In this document: positions 1 through 11,500 of the stretch, one piece after another
Layout of the letters: the number at the start of each line of letters is the position of its first letter
Position numbering within the stretch: the stretch's first letter is position 1
DNA from: Rhodoferax sp.
Lineage (GTDB): Bacteria > Pseudomonadota > Gammaproteobacteria > Burkholderiales > Burkholderiaceae_C
DNA length: 64,000 bases
Direction of reading: 5' to 3'
Assembly (NCBI GenBank): GCA_024236015.1
Contig: JACKLK010000008.1
Location: 62,001 to 126,000 of the forward strand
Position numbers and translations under genes: made by a program
Notes under the pieces: generated by a model
The model's input: the letters and a program-made list of their open reading frames with translations, nothing else
Databases searched by the model: none
What the model was told of the DNA's origin: nothing

Positions 1-410
1 GCCACATCGCCTTGCCGACCTTCTCGCTGGCCTGCGTGCAGATGGGTTTCGTCGCTCGCATGACGCGCTCGAGCATGCTCGAGGTGCTGGGCCAGGATTT
101 CGTGCGCACCGCGCGCGCCAAGGGCCTGCCCGAACCCTATGTCGTGGTGCGCCACGGCCTGCACAACGCCATGGTGCCCATCGTCACCGTGATGGGCATC
201 ATGGTCGGCGCCTTGCTCGGCGGCGCCGTCGTCACCGAACAGGTGTTCTCCATCCCTGGGCTGGGGCGGCTCATCATCGGCGCGGTGCTCAGCCGCGATT
301 TCCCGGTCATCCAGGGCGGGCTGCTGTTCCTGGCCCTGATCTACCTGACGGTCAACCTCGCGGTCGACCTGCTGTATGCGGCCATCGATCCGCGCGTGAG
401 GCTGGAATGA
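1..410 (+). CDS. Peptide-type ABC transporter permease (DppB/OppB-like), 5' truncated
   Basis: Inner-membrane permease of a peptide/nickel-type ABC importer. Only the C-terminal part (about 135 codons) lies in the window; the frame is already open at base 3 and the true start is off the left edge. The visible part has the cytoplasmic coupling loop (DFVRTARAKGL, the EAA-type motif that contacts the ATPases), followed by hydrophobic helices and the family ending with D-P-R before the stop. The ATG of the next permease overlaps its TGA at 407-410, so the two subunits are translationally coupled. The substrate cannot be read from the permease; the downstream metallopeptidase and enolase suggest a small peptide or modified amino acid. 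Confidence 0.9.
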   Translation, partial: HIALPTFSLACVQMGFVARMTRSSMLEVLGQDFVRTARAKGLPEPYVVVRHGLHNAMVPIVTVMGIMVGALLGGAVVTEQVFSIPGLGRLIIGAVLSRDFPVIQGGLLFLALIYLTVNLAVDLLYAAIDPRVRLE

Positions 411-1299
411 GCAGTACCGGAATCGACGCCACCCTGCCGGTCGCCGCGGCGGCCGCGCCGTCGCGCCGCATGGCCTTCGTGCGCCGCCTGCTGGCGAACC
501 GTTCGTTCACCATGGGCCTGGTGCTGGTGGGCATCGTCGTGGCGCTGGCGTTGCTGGCCGACGTGATCGCGCCCTTCGATCCGCTCAAGGGCAACTTCCG
601 CGCGCGCATGGTGCCGCCGGGCGCGGAACACTGGCTGGGCACCGACCACTTCGGACGCGACATTCTCTCGCGCATCCTGCACGGCGCGCAGGTGTCGCTG
701 CACATCGGCTTCCTGGTCGCGCTGTTCACCGCGCTGGCCGGCGCCGTCATCGGCGCGGCCGCCGGTTATTTCCGGCCCGCCGACGGCCCGCTGATGCGGC
801 TGATGGACGCCTTCATGGCGTTCCCGCCCATCATCCTGGCCATCGCCATCAGTTCCGTGCTGGGTGCCTCGGTGACCAATGTCGTGATCGCGCTGGCGAT
901 CGCCGCCACGCCCCACACGGCGCGCGTCGTGCGCGCGTCGGTGATGGTGGTGCGCGAGATGGAATACGTGGAGGCCGCGCGTGCGCTGGGCGCCGGCCAC
1001 GCGCGCATCCTGCTGCGCCATGTCATGGCCAATGCGATGGCGCCGCTGGTGGTGCGCGTGACCTACGTGTTCGCGATCGCGATCCTGAACGAGGCGGTGT
1101 TGTCGTTCATCGGTGTCGGGCCGCCGCCGCCGACGCCGACCTTCGGCGCCATCATCGCCAACGGGCGCGACTTCATCGTCTCCGCGCCCTGGATCACGGT
1201 GGCGCCGGGCATGGCCATCCTGGTCAGCGTGCTGGGCCTGAACATGCTCGGCGACGGCTTGCGCGACGTGCTGGACCCGCGCATGGCGGTGACGACCCG

Positions 1300-1303
<4 letters not shown>
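407..1303 (+). CDS. Peptide-type ABC transporter permease (DppC/OppC-like)
   Basis: Second membrane subunit of the peptide-type importer, 298 aa, the usual length for DppC. Residues 20-50 form the N-terminal membrane helix. LGTDHFGRD at about 77-85 is the OppC-family signature in the periplasmic region. The EAA loop (EYVEAARALGAG, about 186-197) is where the ATPases dock. Both neighbours overlap it by 4 bp (ATGA at 407 and at 1300), so the operon is tightly packed. Permease sequence does not fix the substrate. Confidence 0.93.
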
Positions 1304-2327
<1,024 letters not shown>

Positions 2328-2331
<4 letters not shown>

Positions 2332-3329
2332 CCACACCTGCCGCTGCTCCCCTGATCGAGGCGCGAGGCCTGCGCAAGTATTTCCGCCGCGCGCACGGCT
2401 TCCTGGCCAAGCCCGTGCCGCCGCTGCGCGCCGTCGACGGCGTCGATCTGCAGATCGCCGCCGGCGAGACGCTGGGCCTGGTCGGCGAATCCGGCTGCGG
2501 CAAGTCCACCACCGGCCGCCTGTTGCTGCGCCTGATCGAGCCCAGCGGCGGCAGCATCCTGCACCACGGCCAGGACATCACCACGCTCGACGCCGCCGGC
2601 ATGCGCGCCAAGCGCCGCGCGATGCAGATCGTGTTCCAGGATCCGTACGGTTCGCTCAATCCGCGCATGCGGGTCGACGACATCATCGCCGAGCCGCTGG
2701 TGATCCACGGGGTGGGCGATGCGTCCAGCCGCGCGGCGCGGGTGCGCGAACTGCTGCAACTGGTCAGCCTGCCCGACAGCGCGCTGAACCGGTATCCGCA
2801 CGAGTTCTCCGGCGGCCAGCGCCAGCGCATCGGCATCGCGCGGGCGCTGGCGCTCGAGCCCGAATTCATCGTGGCCGACGAGGCGGTCTCCGCGCTCGAC
2901 GTCTCGGTGCAGGCCCAGGTCATCAACCTGATGCGCGAGTTGCAGCGCGACCTCAAGCTGACCTACCTGTTCATCTCGCACAACCTGGCGGTGGTGCGCA
3001 ACATCAGCGACCGGGTCGCGGTGATGTACCTGGGGCGCATCGTCGAGGTCGCGCCGGCGCAGCAACTCTTCTCGCGGCCGCGCCACCCGTATACCCAGGC
3101 CCTGCTGGCCGCGTTGCCGAGCGAACATCCGTCGCAGCGCCGCACCCGCGCACTGATCCGCGGCGACATGCCGGACCCGGACACCATCGGCACCGGTTGC
3201 CGCTTCGCCAGCCGTTGCCCGCACGCGCAGCCGCGTTGCCAGAGCGAGGATCCGCAGCTGCGCGCCACCCAGGACGACGGCCAGCAGGTGGCCTGCCTGC
3301 GCGTCGCCGACGGCAGCCTGCCGGACTGA
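2328..3329 (+). CDS. Peptide-type ABC transporter ATP-binding protein (DppF/OppF-like)
   Basis: Second ATPase of the importer, 333 aa. Walker A GESGCGKS at about 53-60, signature FSGGQRQR, Walker B FIVADEAVSALD, and a C-terminal oligopeptide domain with the GCRFASRCPHAQPRC cysteine motif. I chose ATG 2328 because it overlaps the stop of the preceding ATPase. The frame stays open about 200 bases further upstream, but that part only repeats the preceding gene in another frame. With the two permeases and DppD it makes a complete membrane complex; the periplasmic binding protein must lie left of the window or elsewhere. Confidence 0.95.
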
Positions 3330-3369
3330 GCGGGCTTCCATGTCCCCACCCACGCACAAAGGAAACGCC

Positions 3370-4869
3370 ATGTCGAAGAAACCCCGCATCCTGGTGGCCG
3401 AATGCATGCAGGAGATCTCGTCGTTCAACCCGTTGCAGTCGGAATACGCCAACTTCCATATCGAGCACGGCGCGCAGATGCTGGTGCAAAAAGGCATCAA
3501 CACCGGGCTCGGCGGTGCGCTGGCGGTGTTCGACGAGGTCGGCTTCGAGCCGGTGCTGACCATCTCCGCGCGCGCGGGCTCGGCCGGCCTGTTGTCGCGG
3601 CCGGGCTGGAACCGATTGATGGGCGAGGTGATGGAGGCGATCGCGGCCGAGGCCGGCAGCGGCATAGCCGGTGTGTACTTCTCGATGCACGGCGCCATGG
3701 GCGCCGACGGCGAACTCGATCCCGAAGGCTACCTGCTGGCCGAGATACGCAAGCTGGTCGGGCCGGACGTGCCCATCGTCATCTCGCTCGACCTGCACGG
3801 CATCCTGACCGAGCGTATGTTGCGCCAGATCGACGGCCTGGCGATCTACCACACCTATCCCCACGTGGACTTCGCGTCCACCGGCGCGCGCGCGGCGCGT
3901 GTGTTGCACCGGCTGGTCACCGACAAACGTGTGAAACCGACGATCGCCCGCGTCACGATCCCGGCCCTGGTGCGCGGCGACGAGCTGATCACCAAGACCG
4001 GTTGTTACGGCTCGCTGGTCCGCGAGGCGCGCCGGCTCGAACTCGAGGGCACGGCGATGTCGGCCGGCATCATGATCGGCAACCCGTTCACCGACGTGCC
4101 CGAACTGTGCTGCCAGGTCATCGTGGCCACCGACAACGACGCCGATCTCGCCCAGGCCGAAGCCGTGCGGCTGGCGCAGGAGTTCTGGCCGCTGCGCCAC
4201 CGCATGCAAGGCAAGTTCAGCTCCCTGGAGCGCGCCATCGCACAGGCACGCTCGATTCCCGGGCCGGTGATCTTCACCGACGCGGCCGACGCCACCTCGT
4301 CGGGCGCCACCGGCGACTCCAACCTGATCCTGCGCGGCCTGCAGCAGGCCGGATACACGAAGAAGGTGCTGGCGCAGATCGTCGACGCCGACGCGGCCGC
4401 GGCCGCGCACCAGGCGGGTGTCGGTGCCACGGTGCAGCTGACGCTGGGCGGCGGCATCGATCCGGCGCGATTCACGCCGATGCCGGTGACGGCCCGGGTG
4501 CAGCTGCTGTCGGACGGCCGCGCGCGGCTGGAGACGATGAAGATCGGCCTGGACGCCGGCCCCACCGCAGTGCTGACCTGGGACAACGTCACCGTCGTGG
4601 TGTTCAGCAAGACGCTGAGCCTGTTCGACCGCGCCATGTATTTCGCCAACGGCCTGGACCCGCGGGATTTCGACCTGATCGTCGTGAAGTCGCCGCATAC
4701 CGAGCACCACATGTACGAGGCCTGGGCCGACTGCAACTTCAACGTCGACGTGCCCGGCGCGACCTCGGCCAACCTGCCCACGCTGGGCCACACCATCTGC
4801 GCGCGGCCGATCTATCCGCTGGATGCGGACGTCGCGTTCGCGCCGCGGGCCACGGTGTACAGCCGCTGA
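3370..4869 (+). CDS. M81 family metallopeptidase (MlrC-like)
   Basis: Zinc-dependent hydrolase of the MlrC family, named for the enzyme finishing breakdown of linearised microcystin; most homologues have unknown small peptide or amide substrates. 499 aa, full length. Likely metal and active-site residues are visible: E15 in the QEISSFNP motif, H107 in FSMHGA, D141 and H143 in SLDLHG, and H165 in YPHVD. No signal peptide, so cytoplasmic. ATG 3370 is preceded by AAAGGAAACGCC; an upstream in-frame start at 3340 lacks a site. Its position behind a peptide importer suggests it opens the imported compound. Confidence 0.88.
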   Translation: MSKKPRILVAECMQEISSFNPLQSEYANFHIEHGAQMLVQKGINTGLGGALAVFDEVGFEPVLTISARAGSAGLLSRPGWNRLMGEVMEAIAAEAGSGIAGVYFSMHGAMGADGELDPEGYLLAEIRKLVGPDVPIVISLDLHGILTERMLRQIDGLAIYHTYPHVDFASTGARAARVLHRLVTDKRVKPTIARVTIPALVRGDELITKTGCYGSLVREARRLELEGTAMSAGIMIGNPFTDVPELCCQVIVATDNDADLAQAEAVRLAQEFWPLRHRMQGKFSSLERAIAQARSIPGPVIFTDAADATSSGATGDSNLILRGLQQAGYTKKVLAQIVDADAAAAAHQAGVGATVQLTLGGGIDPARFTPMPVTARVQLLSDGRARLETMKIGLDAGPTAVLTWDNVTVVVFSKTLSLFDRAMYFANGLDPRDFDLIVVKSPHTEHHMYEAWADCNFNVDVPGATSANLPTLGHTICARPIYPLDADVAFAPRATVYSR

Positions 4870-4891
4870 GCCCGCGCTACGGGGAGCCACC

Positions 4892-6073
4892 ATGAAGATC
4901 GAATCCGTCGACTTTTTCTATCTCGCCATGCCCGAGGTCACGCTGGAGGCCGACGGCAGCCAGGACGCCTTGCTGGTGCGCGTGCAGGCCGGCGGCCATG
5001 TCGGCTACGGCGAATGCGAAGCCGCGCCGCTGCCGTCGATCGCCGCCTTCGTGTGCCCGCAGTCGCATGGCGCCTGCCAGCCGGTCAGCGCCTCGGTGCT
5101 CGGGCGATCGCTGGACGATCCGCGCGACATCGCCGCCATCGCCGCCGACGTGGCCTACAACAGCATGGATGTGTTGCAGGCCGCGCATACCTTCTCCGGC
5201 ATCGAGATGGCCTTGTGGGACATTCTGGGCAAGGCGCGTGGCGAGCCGGTGTGGAAGCTGCTGGGCTACACCGGCAACCACGCCAAGACACCCTATGCCT
5301 CGTTGCTGTTCGGCGACGATGCGCAGCAGACGCTCGCGCGTGCGCGCGACGCGATGGCGCGCGGGTTTGCGGCGGTCAAGTTCGGCTGGGGCCCGATCGG
5401 GCGCGGCAGCGCCGCCGACGACGCCGCGCATTTCATGGCCGCGCGCGAGGCGATCGGGCCGGACGGCGTGCTGCTGGTCGACGTCGGGCAGATCTTCGTC
5501 GACGATGTCGCGCGTGCCGCCGAACGCCTGCAGGCGCTGGAGGCGGCCCGTGTCACCTGGCTGGAGGAACCTTTCCATGCCAGCGCGCTGGAGGAATACG
5601 CCGCGTTGTCGCGCCGCTGCGCCTCGGTGCGCCTGGCCGGCGGCGAAGGCGCGCACAACTTCTCGATGGCGCGCCACCTGATCGACTACGGCGGCATCGG
5701 CTACGTGCAGATCGACTGCGGCCGCATCGGCGGCATCGGGCCGGCCAAGCAGGTCGCCGACCATGCCGTGGCCAAGGGGGTCACCTACGTCAACCACACC
5801 TTCACTTCGCACCTGGCGCTGAGTGCGTCGCTGCAGCCGTTTGCCGGCCTGGCCGATCACCGCATCTGCGAATACCCGGCGGCACCGAAGGCGCTGGCAG
5901 TGGAACTCACCGGCAACCATATCGAGCGCGACGCCAGCGGGCAGGTCCGCGCGCCGGACGCGCCGGGGCTGGGCATCACGGTCGACGCGCAGACCGTGCG
6001 CCGCTACCAGCTCGACACCGAACTGCGCGTGGCCGGCCGCACCCTGTACCGCTCGCCCGCCTTCGAAGCCTGA
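4892..6073 (+). CDS. Mandelate racemase/muconate lactonizing enzyme family protein
   Basis: Enolase-superfamily enzyme that abstracts the proton alpha to a carboxylate, 393 aa. Mg ligands are D197 (LLVDVG), E225/E226 (WLEEPF) and E252 (AGGEG). The His-Asp dyad of the mandelate racemase subgroup is visible as D275 (IDCGRIGG) and H302 (VNHTFTS), with E327 (CEYP) matching the electrophile position. The usual K-x-K catalytic motif reads K163-F-G165, so the second lysine is missing and the enzyme probably uses only the His side, as acid-sugar dehydratases can. ATG 4892 follows GGGGAGCCACC. It ends the importer-M81 operon; the substrate is unknown. Confidence 0.88.
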   Translation: MKIESVDFFYLAMPEVTLEADGSQDALLVRVQAGGHVGYGECEAAPLPSIAAFVCPQSHGACQPVSASVLGRSLDDPRDIAAIAADVAYNSMDVLQAAHTFSGIEMALWDILGKARGEPVWKLLGYTGNHAKTPYASLLFGDDAQQTLARARDAMARGFAAVKFGWGPIGRGSAADDAAHFMAAREAIGPDGVLLVDVGQIFVDDVARAAERLQALEAARVTWLEEPFHASALEEYAALSRRCASVRLAGGEGAHNFSMARHLIDYGGIGYVQIDCGRIGGIGPAKQVADHAVAKGVTYVNHTFTSHLALSASLQPFAGLADHRICEYPAAPKALAVELTGNHIERDASGQVRAPDAPGLGITVDAQTVRRYQLDTELRVAGRTLYRSPAFEA

Positions 6074-6210
6074 GCCGGCGCGGGCTGGCGACCAGGGCCG
6101 GTGCGGGAGCGGCAGGTTCCATGCCGACGCGCTGCCGTTAGTATTGGCGCTTGCCACACGGGCCGGCCCGTTGGTGGCCACACCCCGTTCCCATCACCTC
6201 AGGAGTTGCG

Positions 6211-7068
6211 ATGCCTCACTGGTCGACACGTCTTCCCTTGGCCGGCCTGCTGCTGGCGGCGGTGTTCCTCGTCAGCGTGGGCGTGCGCACGCTGGGCGAC
6301 ACCACCACGGCCATGCTGGTGAGTTCCTTCGTGATGTTCGCGGCCTGCCTGACCAGCGCCGCCCATCTGCTGGGCCTGCGTGCGGCGCTGCTGTTCGCCG
6401 CGATCGCCATCGTGCTGGGCTGGTTCGCCGAGCAGATGGGTTCGTCGTACGGCTGGTTCTTCGGCAGCTACGACTACACCGATGTGCTGGGTCCGCGCGT
6501 GGGTGACGTGCCCCTGGTGATTCCGCTGATGTGGTTCGCGCTGACCTACATGGGCTACGTCATCGCCAACCTGATCATCTGGCGTGCGCCGGCCGACGGG
6601 TCGACGCACCTGGGCGAGGCCATGGCCATGTCGCTGCTGGCGGCCATGGTCGTCACGGCCTACGACCTGGGCGCCGACCCCTACATGGTGTTCGTGCTCA
6701 AGGCCTGGATCATGACCAAGAAGGACGGTGCCTGGTTCGGCGAGACGGTGCAGGGGTTCGTGGGCTGGATGTTCGTGTCCTTCTGCATCGTGCTGGTGTT
6801 CCGCCTGGTGGTGCGCAAGTTGCCGATACGGCCCGCGACCGGCGTCGACCGCCGCCATGCGCTGCTGCCGGTGCTGATCTACGCCGGCCTGATGGCGTTC
6901 CAGATCGTGGCCGGCTTTCCGGTCGAGACACGTTCCATCGCGGTCTTCGCGATGGGTTTTCCGGTCCTGTGTGCGCTGGCCGGCTGGCGCCACTGGAAGA
7001 CCCACGACGCAAGCAACCAGGGTGAGACGGCGTATGCCGAGCGGCCCGTCGCGTGGAGGGCCGGCTGA
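6211..7068 (+). CDS. Carotenoid biosynthesis protein, CruF-like (DUF422)
   Basis: Polytopic inner-membrane protein of 285 aa resembling the DUF422 family that includes CruF-type carotenoid hydratases. About seven or eight hydrophobic helices alternate with short loops. The motif around FAEQMGSSYGWFFGSYDYTD and the following P-L-V-I-P-L-M-WF segment are typical of the family. ATG 6211 is preceded by AGGAG at 6201. Its stop overlaps the start of the next gene (TGATG at 7066-7070), so the pair is co-translated. No other carotenoid gene (crtB, crtI) is in the window, so the actual isoprenoid substrate is open. Confidence 0.8.
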   Translation: MPHWSTRLPLAGLLLAAVFLVSVGVRTLGDTTTAMLVSSFVMFAACLTSAAHLLGLRAALLFAAIAIVLGWFAEQMGSSYGWFFGSYDYTDVLGPRVGDVPLVIPLMWFALTYMGYVIANLIIWRAPADGSTHLGEAMAMSLLAAMVVTAYDLGADPYMVFVLKAWIMTKKDGAWFGETVQGFVGWMFVSFCIVLVFRLVVRKLPIRPATGVDRRHALLPVLIYAGLMAFQIVAGFPVETRSIAVFAMGFPVLCALAGWRHWKTHDASNQGETAYAERPVAWRAG

Positions 7069-8501
7069 TGCGCACCACCCGAAGCACCCGCGACTGGGAA
7101 CTGCTGCTGGACCGCCTGCGGCACGTGGCCGACACACCCGCCGACGACGCGGTGGCGGCCATCGTCGGCGACTGGCAGGTCATGGCGCCCGATGCCGACG
7201 CCCAGGCCCTGCGCGACGCCCACGGCGAACAATGGAAGAAGCTGGCCCAGGCCACGGCCCTGCTGAACACGCTGGGCGCCAACGGCACGCTGGCGACATG
7301 GCCGGGCCAGCCGCCGGAGGTCGAAGACGACGTGTTCCGGGCGGTGCAGGGTTTCGTCCATGCACAGCAGGCCTTGCCCGGCTGGGCCGACACCGCCAAG
7401 CTGCAGCGGGCCGAGACCCTGTTCTACGAATACGGCCCGCTGTCGTGCATCCTGCTGTTCTGCGCCAGCCTGCCGGAGTGCTACGTGTTGCCCGACCTGG
7501 CCACGGTGCTGCACCGTGCGGGGCAGCTGGAACAACACACCGAATACCGCATCCGCAGCACGGCGGCGATGATCTTCCCGGTGATGATGCGCGGCGGCCT
7601 GTCCGACGCGTCCGGCGCCGGTCTCGGCCAGATCCTCAAGGTGCGCCTGATCCACGCGACGATCCGCAACCTGATCCTGCATGGCCATCCGCGCACGGTG
7701 TTCGCCGGGCCTGGTGCGACCGCACCCCGGGTGGTGCCCGCGCATCCGGCGCTGGCGGCCGAACCCGGCATGCATGCCGCGATGTTCGCCGGCGGCTGGG
7801 ACGCGGGCCGCAGCGGTGTGCCGTGCAACCAGGAGGAACTGGCCTATACGCTGCTGACTTTCAGCTACGTGTTCCTGCGCGGCCTGCGGCGGCTGGGCCT
7901 GGGTCTCGATGCAGCCGACGAGGAGGCCTATCTGCACTGCTGGAACGTGGCCGCCAGCGTGCTCGGTGTCGACGACGCGCTGATGGCGCACACCATGGAC
8001 GAGGCGCAGACCCTGTTCGACTGCATGCAGGCCCGCGCACGGGGCCCCGCGCCGGTGCCGGATCCGCGCCCGGCGCTCGGACGGGCGCTGGTGAACGCGA
8101 TGGAGCAGACGATACCGATCGGATGGCTCAAGCCCTTTGCGCCGTTGATGACGCGTTACCTGTGCGGCCGGCGCACCGCCGACCTGGTCGGGATCGACCA
8201 GCATGTCTCGGGGTTCTCGCGCGTGTTGTTCGAGCTGGTGATCTCGACGACCCGGCTGATCGACACGCTGGCGCGGAACATCTGGCCGCATTTCTCGTTG
8301 TCGCGGCTGCTCACCCGCGTGCTGGGTTACCGCCTGGTCACGCGGCTGCTGATGGACCAGACCCGCTCGTTGCGCCTGCCCACGCAGCTGCTGGGCCAGG
8401 CCGACGCCATGCTCGACCACTGGGGCGAGGACGTGCATGCGCCGCGCTGGGTCAATGCGATCGAAGACCGCCTGACCACCTTCGGCAGCTGGCGCGACTG
8501 A
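7068..8501 (+). CDS. Oxygenase MpaB / latex-clearing-protein family (DUF2236)
   Basis: Predicted b-type haem oxygenase of 477 aa. In rubber oxygenase Lcp a histidine binds haem and nearby Arg and Thr are catalytic; matching residues here are H196 (RLIHATIR), R161 and T165 (YRIRSTAAM), with the same spacing as I recall for Lcp. The NQEELAYTLLTFSY segment is also typical. No signal peptide is evident, unlike secreted Lcp, so it probably acts inside the cell or at the membrane. ATG 7068 overlaps the preceding stop, with GGAGGG upstream. Pairing with a carotenoid-type membrane protein suggests oxidation of an isoprenoid or lipid, which is inference. Confidence 0.82.
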   Translation: MRTTRSTRDWELLLDRLRHVADTPADDAVAAIVGDWQVMAPDADAQALRDAHGEQWKKLAQATALLNTLGANGTLATWPGQPPEVEDDVFRAVQGFVHAQQALPGWADTAKLQRAETLFYEYGPLSCILLFCASLPECYVLPDLATVLHRAGQLEQHTEYRIRSTAAMIFPVMMRGGLSDASGAGLGQILKVRLIHATIRNLILHGHPRTVFAGPGATAPRVVPAHPALAAEPGMHAAMFAGGWDAGRSGVPCNQEELAYTLLTFSYVFLRGLRRLGLGLDAADEEAYLHCWNVAASVLGVDDALMAHTMDEAQTLFDCMQARARGPAPVPDPRPALGRALVNAMEQTIPIGWLKPFAPLMTRYLCGRRTADLVGIDQHVSGFSRVLFELVISTTRLIDTLARNIWPHFSLSRLLTRVLGYRLVTRLLMDQTRSLRLPTQLLGQADAMLDHWGEDVHAPRWVNAIEDRLTTFGSWRD

Positions 8502-8519
8502 CGGTTCCCGCCTGCGCCG

Positions 8520-11500
8520 TCAGACCAGCGCGCGGGCCCTGGCGGCGCCGGCCTGCGCGCCGATGTGCGTGAAGATCGCGATCGCCCGTTGCGCATGCTC
8601 GCGCCGGCGCGGATCGTCGGCGCCGACATGGCGCGCCAGCTCGAGATGGGCCTTGGCGGTCTCGTACGGGATGCCGCGGTCCTGTCCCTCGGCGATGGCC
8701 AGCTGCCAGGCCGCGATGGCCTTGGCGTGCCGCCCCAGCAGCCACAGGTGCAGGCCGCGGTGGCGCGCCGCCATCGGGCGGCCGATGGCGAACACCCGCG
8801 CATAGGCATCGGCACGGCGCGTGGCCACCGCGGCGCGATGCGACCACTGGTGCCACGCGGTGCTGCCCTGCGGCGGAGCGTCGATCTCCCACAGGCGCAG
8901 GATCAACTCGCTGTACGCGTCGAGCCCGTTGAGCAGATGGTGCGCCGTCGCCACGCGCGGCAGCGCCGCCATCAGGGCGACGCCTTCGTCGACCCGCGCG
9001 CGGGCCTGGTCCGTATCGCCCGACTCCAGCCGGCTCAATGCCAGCAGCCCGGTGTCGGCCAGGTAGGAGACCGCCTCGCCGGTGCTGCGTGCCAGTGCGA
9101 TCGCGCGGCGCGCCTGCACCGTGGCCTGCGCATGCTCGCCGCGGCGGATCGCCAGCATGGCCAGACCGCCAGCGCTCCAGCATTGGCCGACCTGGTCGCC
9201 GACCTCGACGGCCAGGCCGTCGAGCAGCATCCACAGCTGCTCGGCCCGGCCGAACGCGCCATGCAACTCGGCGGTGTTGGCCAGGATGGCGAGCATCACC
9301 ATGCGGCCCTGGCGCTCGCCGAGCCGGTGGAAGATCTGCTCGGCATCGAGCGCGCTGCGCTCGCACTGCTCCCAGCGCGCCTGGCCCATGTAGGCCAGCG
9401 CGACCGTGAGGTTGGCGTCGGCATAGGCCAGCGGGTCCTGCAGCCGGCGGTGCAGCTCGCCGACATCGGCGGCATGGCGGTCGGCCCAGTCGTGGCGGCC
9501 CAGCATCGTGCACAGGTACATCATGCCGCCATGGGCCCCCATCTGCTCCGCGCAGGCCGGGTGGGGCGCCAGCAGGTTGTGCCGGCGCAGGATGGAGAAC
9601 ACGGTGTGGTGCGGGCGTTGCGTGAGGTGGTAGATGCGTCCGAGCGTGCTGTAGATCATGGCCACCTGCCGCGCACGGGCGGCCTGGGCCTCGCCGGAGC
9701 CGGCGGGCCGCCACCAGCGCTGCACCGCCGCACCCAGCGCCTCGCGCGCCACCGCCAGGCCGATCAGGTGCGGGCCCGGCACGGCCTGTCCGAGCATGCC
9801 GGCCGCCGCCTCGAGGGCCGTGCGCGCGCGCTCGAGTTCGCCCAGGTCGTAGCTGGCCAGGCCCAGGTTCGCCTGCCAGCGCGCGGCCTGCTCCAGGGGC
9901 GCGGCGACCGCCGTCGTCGACTCCTCGCCGAAGCCGCGGGTGGTGATCGTGACCAGGCGCGCGAACAGGTTCTGTGCCTCGCGGTAGGCGCCGGTGCGCA
10001 GCGCATGGTTGCCGGCGGCCTCCAGCGCGCGCAATGCGCGCACCGGGTCGTGGGCCTGGTCCCAGTGCCAGGCGATACGGCCCAGCCACTGGCGGTCGTC
10101 GCCGGCCTGGCGTTCGTACCAGGCGCCGAGCGCGGCATGGAACTCGCGCCGGGCGGCCAGCGGCAGCAGGCTGTAGACCGCATCGCGCACCAGCGCATGG
10201 CTGAAGCGATACGGGGCGTCGTGCGGACCGGTTTCGACCAGGCCGCCGGCCACCAGGGCCTGCAGGTCCTGGCGCAGCGTCTCGCCACTGCCGTGCCCGG
10301 CCGCAGCGATGGCCAGGGCCTCGAACGAAAAGTCGCGTCCGATCGCGCTGGCGGACTTGAGCGTGGTCTGCTGGCGCGGCGTGAGCTGGTCGATGCGCGC
10401 GATCACGACGCCCTGGATGGTGTCGGGAATGGTGAAGCTCGACAGGCCCTGGGGGTCGTAGCGGATGGCGCCATCCGTGCATTGCACGACCCGGCCCTGC
10501 ACCAGCGCCGCCACCACCTGGCGCACGTACAGGGGCAGTCCCTGGGTGCGATCGGCCACGGTGCGCCACACCGGCTCGGGCACCTCGGAGGCACCGAGTT
10601 CGGCGGCGATGATGTCGCGAACCGCCGACGCCTGCAGTGGCGCCAGGCGCAGATGCAGGTGCGCCGGGTCGCGCAGCAGTTCGGCGCACGGCGCATCGTC
10701 GGCCAGCGGGCGCGTGCTGAGCACGACCAGCAGGCCGGGGCAGCGCCGTACCGCCTGCTCGAGCACGCCCCACGAGGCGGAGTCCAGCCAGTGCAGGTCT
10801 TCCAGCATCACGATGCGCACCGACGTGTCGGCCGTGGCCACCAGCAGCCGCACCAGCAGGTCGGTGGTGGCCTCGATGCGGCCACGACCGCTCATCTGCT
10901 GTTCGGTGGCGCTGGGCGCCAGCGCCAGCGCCAGCACTTCGCTGAGCAGGCTGACGCGTTCGCGGGTCGCGTCGTCGTCGGCCAGCAGGCCGAGGACGCG
11001 GGTGCGCCGCGCCGGGGCATCGGCCATGCCGCGCAGGCCGAGCAGCGTGTCGAACACCTGGCGCAGCGGCTGGTAGGCTGCCGAATGGTCCAGCGGGTCG
11101 CTGGCACCGCTGGCCAGCACCAGGCCGCGGTCACGCGCGGCCTGCGCAAATGCCGCGCACAGATGCGACTTGCCGATGCCGGCATCACCCTCGACCACGA
11201 CCAGCCGGCTGCGGCCGGGTTCGTCGACGACGCGCTGCAGCTGCGCCAGCAACTGCTGCAGTTCGGACTGGCGTCCGACCAGCGCGCGGAGGTTCGCATC
11301 GTCGATGCGGCGTTGGCCCAGCGACTCGAACACCCGCGCGTCGCCGATGCCCTTGAGCGTCACGCCGGGCCGCGCCTCGAAGGCCACCGCCGGGACCGCA
11401 TGGGCGGTGGCTTCGTCGCAATAGACCTGGCCGCGCGAGGCCTGGGCCATGCGCGCGGCCAGGTTGACGACACGACCGATCAGCGCATATTCGGCGCGTT

